A stretch of 64,000 nucleotides of DNA from assembly GCF_029914245.1 (NCBI RefSeq), contig NZ_JARYZI010000005.1:207063-271062 (forward strand), written 5' to 3'. A program made the translations under genes and the position numbers. Below are positions 18,347 to 27,281 of this stretch, piece after piece (position 1 is the stretch's first letter; every line of letters begins with the position of its first letter). The DNA comes from Fusibacter bizertensis (GTDB lineage Bacteria > Bacillota > Clostridia > Peptostreptococcales > Acidaminobacteraceae). The notes beneath the pieces are model-generated. The model ran no database searches and was not told where the DNA came from. It saw only the letters and a list, made by a program, of their open reading frames with translations.

Positions 18347-19237
18347 ATGCAATTGAAATCAGGCTTTGTCACCATCATCGGTAGACCAAATGTCGGAAAA
18401 TCAACTTTATTGAATGGGATTATTGGTGAGAAAATCGCCATAATGTCAAGCAAACCACAGACGACTAGACACAAAATTACTGGTGTTTATAACGATGACG
18501 ACAGTCAGATTATTTTTGTGGATACTCCAGGTATACACAGACCCAAAAATAAGCTTGGTGATTATATGGTTAATAGTGCCAAGAGTGCTATAAATGATGT
18601 TGATGTTGTTATCCTTATGGTAGATCACTCTATGAAAATTGGTCCTGGAGATGAATATTTATTAGATTTCATCAAAGAATCAAAAGTAAAAGTTATTTTA
18701 GCCATCAATAAGGTCGATTTAATCTCACCTGATGCTTTCAAAACAATTTTTGAGACATATGAACAATTTGATTTTATTGATCAGATTATTGGTTTATCAG
18801 CAATCAACAACAAGGGAACAGAAGATTTGATAAAAGCTATTAAATCTAAACTCCCTGAAGGTCCTGCTTTTTATCCAACAGATCATATGACCGATCAAAC
18901 TGAACGGACAATTGTTTCTGAAATTATACGTGAAAAAGTACTCATGTATATCGATGATGAGATCCCACATGGGGTTGCTGTAGAGGTTCAAAGTTTTAAG
19001 AAGAGAACCAATAAAGAACTATACGATATTGAAGTTGATATTATATGCGAAAAGCAGTCTCATAAGGGAATAATTATTGGTAAAGAGGGGCGCAAATTAA
19101 AAGGAATTGGCAAGAGTGCACGTCAAGATGTAGAACGATTATTACAAACACCAGTGAACTTGCAATTGTTTGTTAAAGTACGAGAAGGATGGAGAGACAA
19201 TTCTAATTTCCTTAAAGGTCTTGGTTATAAAGAATAA
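18347..19237 (+). CDS. era: GTPase Era
   Basis: Era binds the 3' end of 16S rRNA and checks 30S assembly. The 296-residue protein has G1 GRPNVGKST (about 12-20), the switch KPQTTRHKITG, G3 DTPGIH, G4 NKVD, and a C-terminal KH domain with GKEGRKLKGIGKSARQDVE. AGGAGG lies before the ATG at 18347. Confidence 0.97.
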   Translation: MQLKSGFVTIIGRPNVGKSTLLNGIIGEKIAIMSSKPQTTRHKITGVYNDDDSQIIFVDTPGIHRPKNKLGDYMVNSAKSAINDVDVVILMVDHSMKIGPGDEYLLDFIKESKVKVILAINKVDLISPDAFKTIFETYEQFDFIDQIIGLSAINNKGTEDLIKAIKSKLPEGPAFYPTDHMTDQTERTIVSEIIREKVLMYIDDEIPHGVAVEVQSFKKRTNKELYDIEVDIICEKQSHKGIIIGKEGRKLKGIGKSARQDVERLLQTPVNLQLFVKVREGWRDNSNFLKGLGYKE

Positions 19238-19271
19238 GATTTTATTTAATTAAATTTAAGATAATAATTTT

Positions 19272-19300
19272 TTAAGGGTAAGTGAAAAACTTACCCTTAA
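19272..19300 (+). other. 12-bp stem-loop between era and mgtE
   Basis: TTAAGGGTAAGT pairs perfectly with ACTTACCCTTAA around the loop GAAAA. No T run follows, so a normal terminator is unlikely. It lies 12 bases before the mgtE ribosome site and could be an RNA processing or stability element. Confidence 0.5.
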
Positions 19301-19327
19301 AGCTGTTTATTAAAGGAGGTGGCACAC

Positions 19328-20698
19328 ATGGGCTTGCTGATGTTTTATGAATATCTATCAAAAGTAGAAACACTACTTGAAGAAAATAAAGATTTAGAAC
19401 TTCACGTTTATCTTGAAGACATGCATGCTGCCGATATTGCAGAAGTGCTAGAAAATCTTGAAGATGATCAACAAATTCAAGTTTTCGGTTTATTGTCAGA
19501 CGAAAAGGCAACAGAAGTACTTGAGGAGATAAACTCAGAGCAGTTTAGTATCCTCTTAAAGGACCTAACTTACGAGAAAAAAGTTACCCTTTTAGAAAAT
19601 ATGTCTCAAGATGATATAGTTGATAAATTAAGTGAACTTCCAGAGAGTAGACAACAAGAGATTATCGCTTTTCTCGATTATGAAGATGCCGCAGACGTAA
19701 AAGAACTACTCGTTTACGAGGAGGGAACTGCTGGTAGAAGCATGACAAAAGACTATGTTTCTATACGCAAAGACTATTCAGTTTATTATGCCATAGAGAC
19801 TTTACGTGCAATTGCACCAGATGCTGAGACTATATATTATTTATATGTTACAGATGAAATTGATCGACTAGTTGGCGTTATTTCATTGCGTGAACTTATT
19901 ATTTCACCGCCAAACCGTACGGTTGATACTATTATGAATGAAAATTTAATAACTGTTAATGTTAACGATGATCAAGAAGATGTTGCTAAAGTTGTATCAA
20001 AATACGACTTATTAGCTGTACCAGTCGTAGATAATGATAACATCTTAAGAGGAATCATAACCATTGATGACGTATTAGATATTTTAGAAGAAGAAGCAAC
20101 AGAGGATATCTTCAAATTTGCTGGTACGTCCGAATATGAAATATATGAAAACGATACAACCTTATTTAAACGTGTTAGAAATTCAGTTATGTCTCGTCTA
20201 CCATGGCTAATTATAACAATTTTTGGTGGGTTATTATCTGCAAGAATTTTAGCAAACTTTCAAGGTACCATAAGTGCAAATGCAACACTTGCTATGTTTA
20301 TGCCACTCCTTACAGGAATGGGGGGGAATGTAGGTACACAATCATCGACAATTACAGTTAGGAATATTGCAACACACGTTATAGAAGGGACTGGCATCTT
20401 TAGGACACTTATACATGAGATTTCAGTAGGACTATTTGTTGGGATTGTTTGCTCTACTATGGTTGCATTTGCAGCAATGATGATGCAAGCAGATTATCAT
20501 ATAGCCTTAATTGTAGGCATTGCGATGTGGGCAAATATGACTACAGCTGCAACCATTGGAACTATTGTGCCACTTGTTTTTAAAAAAATAGGTGTTGACC
20601 CTGCTGTAGCATCGGCACCTTTCATTACTACAACTATAGATTTAACAGGCTTAACAATTTATTTTTCACTAGCAACAATTATGATTACAAAGGTTTAA
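19328..20698 (+). CDS. mgtE: magnesium transporter MgtE
   Basis: MgtE is a Mg2+-gated channel that imports magnesium. The 456-residue protein has the superhelical N domain (about 10-130, with DMHAADIAEVLE), two CBS domains (about 135-255, with GVISLRELI and GIITIDDVLDILEEEATED), and five membrane segments with the pore motif MPLLTGMGGNVGTQSSTITVRNIA. The frame is open from a GTG at 19319, but that codon overlaps the AAAGGAGGT ribosome site; the ATG at 19328 has correct spacing. No M-box riboswitch precedes it. Confidence 0.94.
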   Translation: MGLLMFYEYLSKVETLLEENKDLELHVYLEDMHAADIAEVLENLEDDQQIQVFGLLSDEKATEVLEEINSEQFSILLKDLTYEKKVTLLENMSQDDIVDKLSELPESRQQEIIAFLDYEDAADVKELLVYEEGTAGRSMTKDYVSIRKDYSVYYAIETLRAIAPDAETIYYLYVTDEIDRLVGVISLRELIISPPNRTVDTIMNENLITVNVNDDQEDVAKVVSKYDLLAVPVVDNDNILRGIITIDDVLDILEEEATEDIFKFAGTSEYEIYENDTTLFKRVRNSVMSRLPWLIITIFGGLLSARILANFQGTISANATLAMFMPLLTGMGGNVGTQSSTITVRNIATHVIEGTGIFRTLIHEISVGLFVGIVCSTMVAFAAMMMQADYHIALIVGIAMWANMTTAATIGTIVPLVFKKIGVDPAVASAPFITTTIDLTGLTIYFSLATIMITKV

Positions 20699-20717
20699 TC
20701 GATCGATAGGAGTTTAT

Positions 20718-21485
20718 ATGTATTTGGAAACTGATGCTTTAGTCATCAAAACGACAAAGACGCTTAATAACGACTTATTTTTGACCCTATATTCTAGAAA
20801 AGCTGGAAAAATCGAAGTCGTAGCAAATGGTGCCAAAAGTTCCAAATCTCAGTTATCGGCTTGTTCCAAACCTTTTGTTTATGGCCATTTCACACTGAAT
20901 ACACATAACAAAGTCACTAAAGTAATCTCGTGTGAAATCATTGATTCTCATTATCGTATTGCCGACCAATTGGAAACATTAGCTTATGGTAACTATTTTA
21001 TCGAATTATGTAACTTAGCTACAATGCCCAATATAATTGATCTAAAGCATTTTCAATTGATTGTTGAGATCATATCACTCTTATCTAATAGCGCTAAAAC
21101 AGTGGGAACAGAGCAACAACTTGATTATGAATTACTTAAATTGGCATATCTGATCAAACTGAGTGTAATAACGGGTCATCAAGCTAATTTGCAATATGTT
21201 TGTACAAATTGTGCCAGTCAAGATCAGGTTATGTATTTTTCAGTTCAAGCTGGTGGACTAATTTGTAAAAGTTGTGAAGCAACTCAGTATAGAGGTGTTA
21301 AACTAAATGAAACATACTTAAAATTAATTCATTATTTAACACTAAAAGATGTTCGCGTTATCATAAAAACTAAAATCCATAAAAATTATGTGTTTCACCT
21401 CAATCAAATATATGAAGATTATATCTTATTTCATAACAACATCACTGAAATAAGATCAAAATCATTTTTAAAAAGCATAGAGTAA
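20718..21485 (+). CDS. recO: DNA repair protein RecO
   Basis: RecO loads RecA onto SSB-coated DNA with RecR in gap repair. The 255-residue protein has the N-terminal OB-fold (MYLETDALVIKTTKTLNND, with ANGAKSSKSQL), a helical middle and a zinc site formed by CTNCASQ and CKSCEA (about 165-195). Size and the Cys pairs match Firmicute RecO. The order era...recO...glyS is conserved; mgtE is inserted here. Confidence 0.93.
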   Translation: MYLETDALVIKTTKTLNNDLFLTLYSRKAGKIEVVANGAKSSKSQLSACSKPFVYGHFTLNTHNKVTKVISCEIIDSHYRIADQLETLAYGNYFIELCNLATMPNIIDLKHFQLIVEIISLLSNSAKTVGTEQQLDYELLKLAYLIKLSVITGHQANLQYVCTNCASQDQVMYFSVQAGGLICKSCEATQYRGVKLNETYLKLIHYLTLKDVRVIIKTKIHKNYVFHLNQIYEDYILFHNNITEIRSKSFLKSIE

Positions 21486-21564
21486 TGATTCTAAATACTA
21501 ACTATTTATGTATAAAATATTTTTTATGCAAATATTATTGTTATTATATAATTTTTATCTTGAC

Positions 21565-21602
21565 AAGAAAGTGTATATACACTTTCTTTTATTTTTTTTT
21601 TC
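21565..21602 (+). terminator. intrinsic terminator after recO (perfect palindrome)
   Basis: AAGAAAGTGT and ACACTTTCTT form a perfect 10-bp stem around ATAT (21565-21588), followed by TTATTTTTTTTTTCT. A TTGACA at 21560 overlaps the hairpin but has no -10 partner. Confidence 0.8.
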
Positions 21603-21677
21603 TTTATGTTAATATTTAAAATATTGTGGGGTATATATCATTATAATTTAATTTGGGTAAAACGGGGAGGAATGAAT

Positions 21678-23663
21678 ATGAAGAAATTCAGCTTAAGGGC
21701 CAAACTCATTTTGGCATTTGTACTTGTGATAACGATTCCTATGTTAGCACTAAGTGGTATCGTCTATAAAATTACTAAAGATTCTTATTTTGAAAATATG
21801 AAAGGATCTGTGTCTGAAGTTTCAGAACAGATTAAAAACAGTACAGTAAACTATATGTCTATTTATGAGAGGGCTACAAAGCTTATATCAGAGGATCCAA
21901 ATGTTAAAGTAGCTCGTACAAGTGAAGAAAGCAAAACATGGATGTTTAAGTCTTTTGATTCTTTTATCAAAGAATACAGTGAAGTTAAAAATATCTATGT
22001 TGGGTACAAAGATAAACAAATGCTCATTTGGCCATCTACAGATTTACCAGCTGGTTATGATCCTACTATTAGACCTTGGTATACAGATGCTGTTGCAAAA
22101 GATGGTTTTATTTGGACTGCTCCTTATAAAGATGCATCTGATGAATCTAAAACAGTTATATCAGCAGCAAAACCTGTCCTAAGCGCATCAGGTTCTTTTG
22201 AAGGCGTACTTGCGCTTGACCTTGATATCACAAAAATAGCGAATACAATGAATGCAATCAAAGTTGGTAAAAAAGGCTATGTAATTGCACTAGATAGCAA
22301 TAATATTCCTTTTACGCATCCAAAGCCGGAGTTAGTTGGTGAAGAAATCCCTATTCCTGAACTAAAAGCTTTTGTAGAAAATAATACGACTGGTTCAATT
22401 GATTATGTTTATGACGGTGTTAAAAAAATTGCTTTTATTACTACAATTGATGAACTTGGCTGGAAGATATTAGCACTAGTAGATGAAAGTGAAATAGCAT
22501 CACAAACTAGAGCATTACTCATAACACTTGCTGGTTTTGCATCACTACTACTTGCTATAGCAATTGTTGTTGCTATAGTGTTCTCAAATGTTCTTCTTAA
22601 AAACATAAAAATTATCAGTGAGTATATTAGTGTTGTAAGTAAGGGTGACTTCTCTAAGAGAATCAATATCACTGCTAAAGATGAAATTGGTCAACTTTCA
22701 CATGATCTAAACGAAATGTTAGATAATGTATCTGGACTAATGCATAATGTCACACAGGCTACAGCTGATGTTCTATCTTCATCAAACGACTTAGTTGGAC
22801 TGTCAGACCGTTCTACTCAAGCAGCTAAAGAAGTATCACATGCTGTAGAAGAAGTCGCTATGGGCGCTTCTAAGCAAGCTGCTGATAGTGAAACTAGTAG
22901 TAAGGTTGCATCACAAATGGGTGATAACATCAAAACCCTAACAGAAAATATTGTTTCTATGATCGATCAAACCTCAAAAGCGAGCGAAATTAATAAGAGC
23001 AGTGTCGAAGCTGTTACTGTTTTAAGACAAAAGAATACAGAAAATAATGATGCTACTCAAAAAACTGAAAAGGCAATTTTGCAGTTGGCTTCTCAATCTG
23101 AGGCAATTGGTAGTATCGTACAAGCAATTAGCACAATTGCTGAACAAACAAACTTACTAGCTCTTAATGCATCGATTGAAGCTGCGAGAGCAGGTGAACA
23201 TGGTAGAGGTTTTGCAGTTGTAGCGGATGAAATCAGAAAACTTGCTGAAGAATCTAGCAAAGCAGCCGGTGAAATTAAGAATATAGTTGATAGCATTCAG
23301 CATGAGAGTTCAAATACAGTAACGATTATGCAAGAAGTAAAAACACGTTCTAATGATCAAAATATCGCTGTTCAAAAAGTTGAAGAATCATTTAATTCGA
23401 TCTTCACAGCTATAACAAGTATACAAAGTGTAATTGACTCTGTGTCAAAAGACATTGAAGTTTTAGATAGCAGTAAGATTGAGATTCTTGATAGTATATC
23501 TAGTATTGCAAGTATTTCAGAAGAAGCTGCTGCAGCTTCAGAAGAAGTAAGTGCTTCTATGCAAGAACAGACAGCTATTGTTGAAGAGGTTGCTTCATCA
23601 GCTGAAAGATTGAGAGATCTTGCTGTAACACTTGAAACTAACATCAGTAAATTTACAATATAA
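21678..23663 (+). CDS. methyl-accepting chemotaxis protein with Cache sensor
   Basis: This is a transmembrane chemoreceptor that would signal to CheA/CheW. The 661-residue protein has a membrane segment (about 10-30), an extracellular double-Cache-type sensor (about 35-275, with [24 protein letters not shown] split over two strands and RPWYTDA), a second membrane segment (about 280-305), a HAMP domain and a long signalling coil with the hairpin tip [21 protein letters not shown]. The ATG at 21678 has GGGGAGG at good spacing; earlier in-frame starts lack a ribosome site. It is monocistronic between two strong terminators. The ligand is unknown. Confidence 0.92.
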   Translation: MKKFSLRAKLILAFVLVITIPMLALSGIVYKITKDSYFENMKGSVSEVSEQIKNSTVNYMSIYERATKLISEDPNVKVARTSEESKTWMFKSFDSFIKEYSEVKNIYVGYKDKQMLIWPSTDLPAGYDPTIRPWYTDAVAKDGFIWTAPYKDASDESKTVISAAKPVLSASGSFEGVLALDLDITKIANTMNAIKVGKKGYVIALDSNNIPFTHPKPELVGEEIPIPELKAFVENNTTGSIDYVYDGVKKIAFITTIDELGWKILALVDESEIASQTRALLITLAGFASLLLAIAIVVAIVFSNVLLKNIKIISEYISVVSKGDFSKRINITAKDEIGQLSHDLNEMLDNVSGLMHNVTQATADVLSSSNDLVGLSDRSTQAAKEVSHAVEEVAMGASKQAADSETSSKVASQMGDNIKTLTENIVSMIDQTSKASEINKSSVEAVTVLRQKNTENNDATQKTEKAILQLASQSEAIGSIVQAISTIAEQTNLLALNASIEAARAGEHGRGFAVVADEIRKLAEESSKAAGEIKNIVDSIQHESSNTVTIMQEVKTRSNDQNIAVQKVEESFNSIFTAITSIQSVIDSVSKDIEVLDSSKIEILDSISSIASISEEAAAASEEVSASMQEQTAIVEEVASSAERLRDLAVTLETNISKFTI

Positions 23664-23698
23664 AATTAGTCTTCAAAAGAATAATATTTTAACAGTTT

Positions 23699-23751
23699 AA
23701 AACAGTTTTCATTTATTATAGAGCCTTATTATAAATGAAAACTGTTTTTTT
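23699..23751 (+). terminator. intrinsic terminator after the chemoreceptor gene
   Basis: A perfect 18-bp stem (23699-23716 with 23731-23748), arms containing AAAACAGTTTTC, ends in a T run. Confidence 0.9.
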
Positions 23752-23856
23752 ATGAGTTCAATCTCCACGTTTTATCGTTGCTGATCCAAATGATGGTTAA
23801 AATATCATTAAAAATAGACTATAAATCTGAAAAATTGTTCATTTACAATTATTAAG

Positions 23857-23865
23857 TGGTATAAT
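23857..23865 (+). promoter_or_regulatory. extended -10 promoter of the DUF4342 gene
   Basis: TGg-TATAAT at 23857-23865. No clear -35 at the right distance (TTGTTC is 19 bp away). It lies 63 bp before the start codon. Confidence 0.5.
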
Positions 23866-23928
23866 ACAACTATCAAATAGCAATTTATCACTTTTAGAAT
23901 AAATATTATTTCAAAAGGAGAGAGAATT

Positions 23929-24474
23929 ATGAGAATTACACTTGAAATGGTTGATGAAGTTATTAACAGAACTGGTGTCAATTACAAAACTGCGAAAGAA
24001 GCACTTGAACTGAATGAAGCCGATGTTTTAAAAGCGATTGTTTATCTAGAAGAACAGTCAGACTTTAAGACAAGTAAAAAGTTGAATGGTCAAGATGTTG
24101 TTGATCGTATGAAAACCTTGGTAAATGAAGGTCTAGTGAGTCAAATTTTGATTGAAAAAAACGGAAAAACAGTAGTTGACTTACCAATATTTGCAGGCGC
24201 TATAAGTGCTGTGATTTTTACAATTCCTACTGTTGCTGGAATCATCGCTGCAATTGCAACTGGCTGTGAAATTAAAATTTTGAAAAAAGATGGAGACGAA
24301 ATTAACTTCAATGATTTAACGCAAACAAAATTTGAAGACTTTATGAATATGATCAACAAAGAAAAAAATAAATCGCAAAAGAAATCAAGTGAAGAAGAAG
24401 CCGATGTAGAAGAGACTGAGCTTTATGAAAATGAAGAAGATTTTTTTGTTTCAGAAGACGATGAGACTAAGTAA
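23929..24474 (+). CDS. UBA-like/DUF4342 protein with acidic tail
   Basis: The 181-residue protein has three parts. Residues about 1-45 (TLEMVDEVINRTGVNYKTAKEAL, then NEADVLKAIVYLEE) look like the UBA-like three-helix fold of EF-Ts and NAC proteins. Residues about 55-130 match DUF4342, with a hydrophobic hairpin (IFAGAISAVIFTIPTVAGII) between two short strand-rich segments (SQILIEKNGKTVVDLP and EIKILKKDG). The last 45 residues are highly acidic and probably disordered. The function is unknown. AAAAGGAGAGAG precedes the ATG. It is monocistronic. Confidence 0.75.
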   Translation: MRITLEMVDEVINRTGVNYKTAKEALELNEADVLKAIVYLEEQSDFKTSKKLNGQDVVDRMKTLVNEGLVSQILIEKNGKTVVDLPIFAGAISAVIFTIPTVAGIIAAIATGCEIKILKKDGDEINFNDLTQTKFEDFMNMINKEKNKSQKKSSEEEADVEETELYENEEDFFVSEDDETK

Positions 24475-24505
24475 TCGCATATCATAGGTTTCTGTAATCT
24501 ATAGC

Positions 24506-24534
24506 TTTACAGTGTTAAAAATTTATGGTAGAAT
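24506..24534 (+). promoter_or_regulatory. promoter of the glyS T-box transcript
   Basis: -35 TTTACA (24506-24511), 17-bp spacer ending TGg, -10 TAGAAT (24529-24534). The transcript would begin near 24541 at the base of T-box stem I. Confidence 0.75.
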
Positions 24535-24540
24535 CATTAA

Positions 24541-24733
24541 AAATACTGCTGCAATGACGGAGAAAAGTAACGTATAGTACCCTTGAGAGAGTTAACGGTT
24601 GGTGGAAGTTAATGGGAAATATATGAGAAGGCACTTCTGAGCTATGCAAACTTAAGTGGACCGTTTGGTCAACTAGGGTGGAACCGCGGAATAATCTTTC
24701 GTCCCTTCTATGGGATGGAAGGTTTTTTTTGTT
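24541..24733 (+). promoter_or_regulatory. glycine T-box leader with attenuator
   Basis: The leader carries the T-box sequence AGGGTGGAACCGCGG (24675-24689), whose core pairs with the acceptor end of uncharged tRNA, and a following terminator (TCTTTCGTCCC with GGGATGGAAGGT, then eight T to 24730). Stem I contains a GA-rich segment (GAGAGAG) and GAGAAGGCACTTCTGAGC, closely resembling the specifier region of known glyQS leaders. The likely specifier codon is GGC at 24630-24632, a glycine codon. Uncharged tRNA-Gly should favour the antiterminator and allow glyS transcription. Confidence 0.93.
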
Positions 24734-24864
24734 GTTACAAGTTATTGTGCTCATTGTGCTCATTGTTATAAAAGTGTATTCAAAGTTCAGTGTTTATTTT
24801 GTCATCATCTTGGACACTGTAATAAAAAAAAGCAGCAATTATAGATAAAGTAAAGGAGGCAATT

Positions 24865-26253
24865 ATGGAAAAGGTAACTATGGAAAAAGTAGTATCACTG
24901 TCAAAATCAAGAGGTTTTATATTTCCTGGCTCTGATATTTACGGTGGACTCGCAAATACTTGGGATTATGGTCCATTAGGTGTAGAATTAAAGAATAACG
25001 TCAAACAAGCATGGTGGAAAAAATTTGTTCAAGGTTCACCATATAATGTTGGTATTGATAGTGCAATTCTTATGAATCCTGAAGTGTGGGTTGCATCAGG
25101 ACATGTTGGTGGTTTTAATGATCCACTAATGGATTGTAAGTCATGTAAAACACGTTATAGAGCTGATCAACTTATTGAGGCTCATATGCATACTAAAGGT
25201 GAGATGGCCGATGCGATAGATGCTTGGGGCAATGAAAGAATGGAGAAATATATTGCAGATGAGGGCATCAAATGTAGTAATTGTGGTGCGATTAACTTTA
25301 CAAGCATACGCCAGTTTAACCTTATGTTTAAAACGTTCCAAGGTGTAGTAGAAGATTCGTCAACAGAGATATTTTTAAGACCTGAAACAGCGCAAGGAAT
25401 TTTCGTAAATTTTAAGTCTATTCAACGGGCTGCAAGAAAAAAAATTCCATTTGGAATTGGACAAATTGGTAAATCTTTTAGAAACGAAATTACACCTGGT
25501 AATTTCACTTTTAGAACGCGTGAATTTGAACAAATGGAACTTGAATTCTTCTGTGAACCAGGAGAAGATCTAAAATGGTTTGCATACTGGAAAGAATTCT
25601 GCATGTCATGGCTTCACAAACTTGGCATGAATCCTGCTAATGTTAAGTTTAGAGATCATGATTTAGAAGAGCTATCACATTATTCTAATGCAACAACTGA
25701 TATCGAATATAAGTTCCCATTTGGTTGGGGAGAACTATGGGGAATAGCAGATAGAACTGATTTTGACCTTAAAGCTCATATGGAGCATGCGAAAACAGAT
25801 TTATCGTATCAAGACCCCGTGACAAATGAAAAATATGTTCCGTATTGTATTGAGCCTTCTCTAGGAGCAGACAGAGTTACTTTAGCATTTTTAGTAGACG
25901 CATACAATGAGGAAGCTCTAGAAGATGGTACGACACGTATAGTTCTTAAGTTTCATCCTGCTCTTGCTCCTTTTAAAGCAGCAATATTTCCACTTTCAAA
26001 GAAGCTTAACGCTTCTGCTGAAAAAGTCTTTGAAGAACTGGCAGAACATTTTAATGTTGATTTTGACGACTCTGGAAGTATCGGAAAACGTTATAGACGA
26101 CATGATGAGATTGGTACGCCTTTCTGTATCACATATGACTTTGAATCTGAAGAAGACCAAAGTGTTACAATTAGGCACCGTGATACGATGGAGCAAGAAA
26201 GAGTTAAAATTGATGAATTAGTGGAATACATTAATAAAAGACTGAAATTCTAA
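24865..26253 (+). CDS. glyS: glycyl-tRNA synthetase (single-chain, dimeric type)
   Basis: This class II synthetase charges tRNA-Gly. The 462-residue protein is the homodimeric GlyQS type found in Clostridia and eukaryotes, not the GlyQ/GlyS tetramer. It shows [25 protein letters not shown], split over motif 1, then a Cys pair region (CKSC, CSNCG), [12 protein letters not shown] (motif 2 region), [32 protein letters not shown] (motif 3), and the C-terminal anticodon-binding domain. AAAGGAGGCAATT precedes the ATG. A gap of 130 bp lies between the T-box terminator and the start, with a short tandem repeat of TTGTGCTCA. Confidence 0.96.
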   Translation: MEKVTMEKVVSLSKSRGFIFPGSDIYGGLANTWDYGPLGVELKNNVKQAWWKKFVQGSPYNVGIDSAILMNPEVWVASGHVGGFNDPLMDCKSCKTRYRADQLIEAHMHTKGEMADAIDAWGNERMEKYIADEGIKCSNCGAINFTSIRQFNLMFKTFQGVVEDSSTEIFLRPETAQGIFVNFKSIQRAARKKIPFGIGQIGKSFRNEITPGNFTFRTREFEQMELEFFCEPGEDLKWFAYWKEFCMSWLHKLGMNPANVKFRDHDLEELSHYSNATTDIEYKFPFGWGELWGIADRTDFDLKAHMEHAKTDLSYQDPVTNEKYVPYCIEPSLGADRVTLAFLVDAYNEEALEDGTTRIVLKFHPALAPFKAAIFPLSKKLNASAEKVFEELAEHFNVDFDDSGSIGKRYRRHDEIGTPFCITYDFESEEDQSVTIRHRDTMEQERVKIDELVEYINKRLKF

Positions 26254-26351
26254 GAAAAATAAGTTTTTTTTATCTTTTCTTATGATTTTTCGTTTTAGAT
26301 ATAAATATTGGGATATAATAATTATGATATTGTATTTTTGGGGAGGTTTAG

Positions 26352-27170
26352 ATGGATAATCGATATTATATTTTCATACTTTCGGATTCTCTTGGTGAAA
26401 CTGCATCTCATGTAGCAAGAGCCGCTATGAATCAATTTTTGAATAAAGATTATGTCGTTAAGAAGTACAATTACGTTCGAGATGCAGATGCGGTCGAGGA
26501 AATTGTAATAGAAGCATCTAAGCACAAATCCATGGTTCTATTTACCACTGTTATGGAAGATTTGACAAATACAATCGTTACCATGTGTGCGACACATAAT
26601 GTTATTTGTCATGATATCCTGTCACCAGTTTTAGGACAGTTTTCATCTTTCTTTGGAGATACACCAGTTAGAAAACCTGGTACGATGTACAAACTTGATG
26701 ATGATTATTTTGAGAGGGTAGCGGCCATTGAATTTGCTGTTAAATATGATGATGGTAAAGATTTAAGAGGTCTTAAATACGCGGACATTGTACTTCTTGG
26801 GATTTCAAGAACTTCTAAAACACCACTTAGTATGTATTTGTCACATAAAAACGTAAAAGTAGCCAATGTTCCTTTAGTTCCTGAGATTCAGGTTGCAAAG
26901 GAGATATTCCAGGTTCCTAAGAATAAATTGATCGGACTTACAAATTCACCTGAAAAGCTCAATGAGATACGCATTGAAAGACTTAGAGCTTTAGGCCTTT
27001 CTTCTGATGTCGAATATGCAAATTTCGATAGAATACTTCATGAGCTTGACTATGCAGAAAAAGTGTACAAACAACTAGGTTGTCCTGTAATAAATGTTGC
27101 AAATAAAGCCATCGAGGAAACTGCAAGTATCATTCTCGAAATCACAGGACTCAACATCAAACTTAAATAG
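26352..27170 (+). CDS. ppsR: pyruvate, phosphate dikinase regulatory protein
   Basis: This bifunctional DUF299 enzyme inactivates PPDK by ADP-dependent phosphorylation of an active-site Thr and reactivates it by phosphorolysis. The 272-residue protein has the N-terminal ILSDSLGETASHVARAA and the P-loop LLGISRTSKTPLSMYLS (about 150), both family markers. GGGGAGG lies before the ATG. The target gene ppdK is directly downstream beyond a terminator, which supports PPDK as the partner. In Bacillus the homologue sits next to glyS and dnaG, as here. Confidence 0.93.
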   Translation: MDNRYYIFILSDSLGETASHVARAAMNQFLNKDYVVKKYNYVRDADAVEEIVIEASKHKSMVLFTTVMEDLTNTIVTMCATHNVICHDILSPVLGQFSSFFGDTPVRKPGTMYKLDDDYFERVAAIEFAVKYDDGKDLRGLKYADIVLLGISRTSKTPLSMYLSHKNVKVANVPLVPEIQVAKEIFQVPKNKLIGLTNSPEKLNEIRIERLRALGLSSDVEYANFDRILHELDYAEKVYKQLGCPVINVANKAIEETASIILEITGLNIKLK

Positions 27171-27216
27171 CATAGTATTGCAATCGCTTTTGCATTTGCA
27201 TGATCTAAGGTAATTG

Positions 27217-27253
27217 ACCCATAGTAAGTCTCGTATTTACTATGGGTTTTTTA
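27217..27253 (+). terminator. intrinsic terminator between ppsR and ppdK
   Basis: ACCCATAGTAA pairs perfectly with TTACTATGGGT (27217-27227 and 27237-27247), then a T run. Confidence 0.85.
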
Positions 27254-27281
27254 TAAAAATTCTTTGTGAGGGAAGGTTTTT

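Noticed and set aside
21560..21588. TTGACA plus palindrome upstream of the chemoreceptor as a promoter-operator
   Set aside because: No -10 lies at 16-18 bp, and the palindrome is followed by a long T run, so it is better read as the recO terminator.
21486..21620. A short + strand open frame between recO and the chemoreceptor gene
   Set aside because: No ribosome site, and it runs through the terminator stem and T tract.
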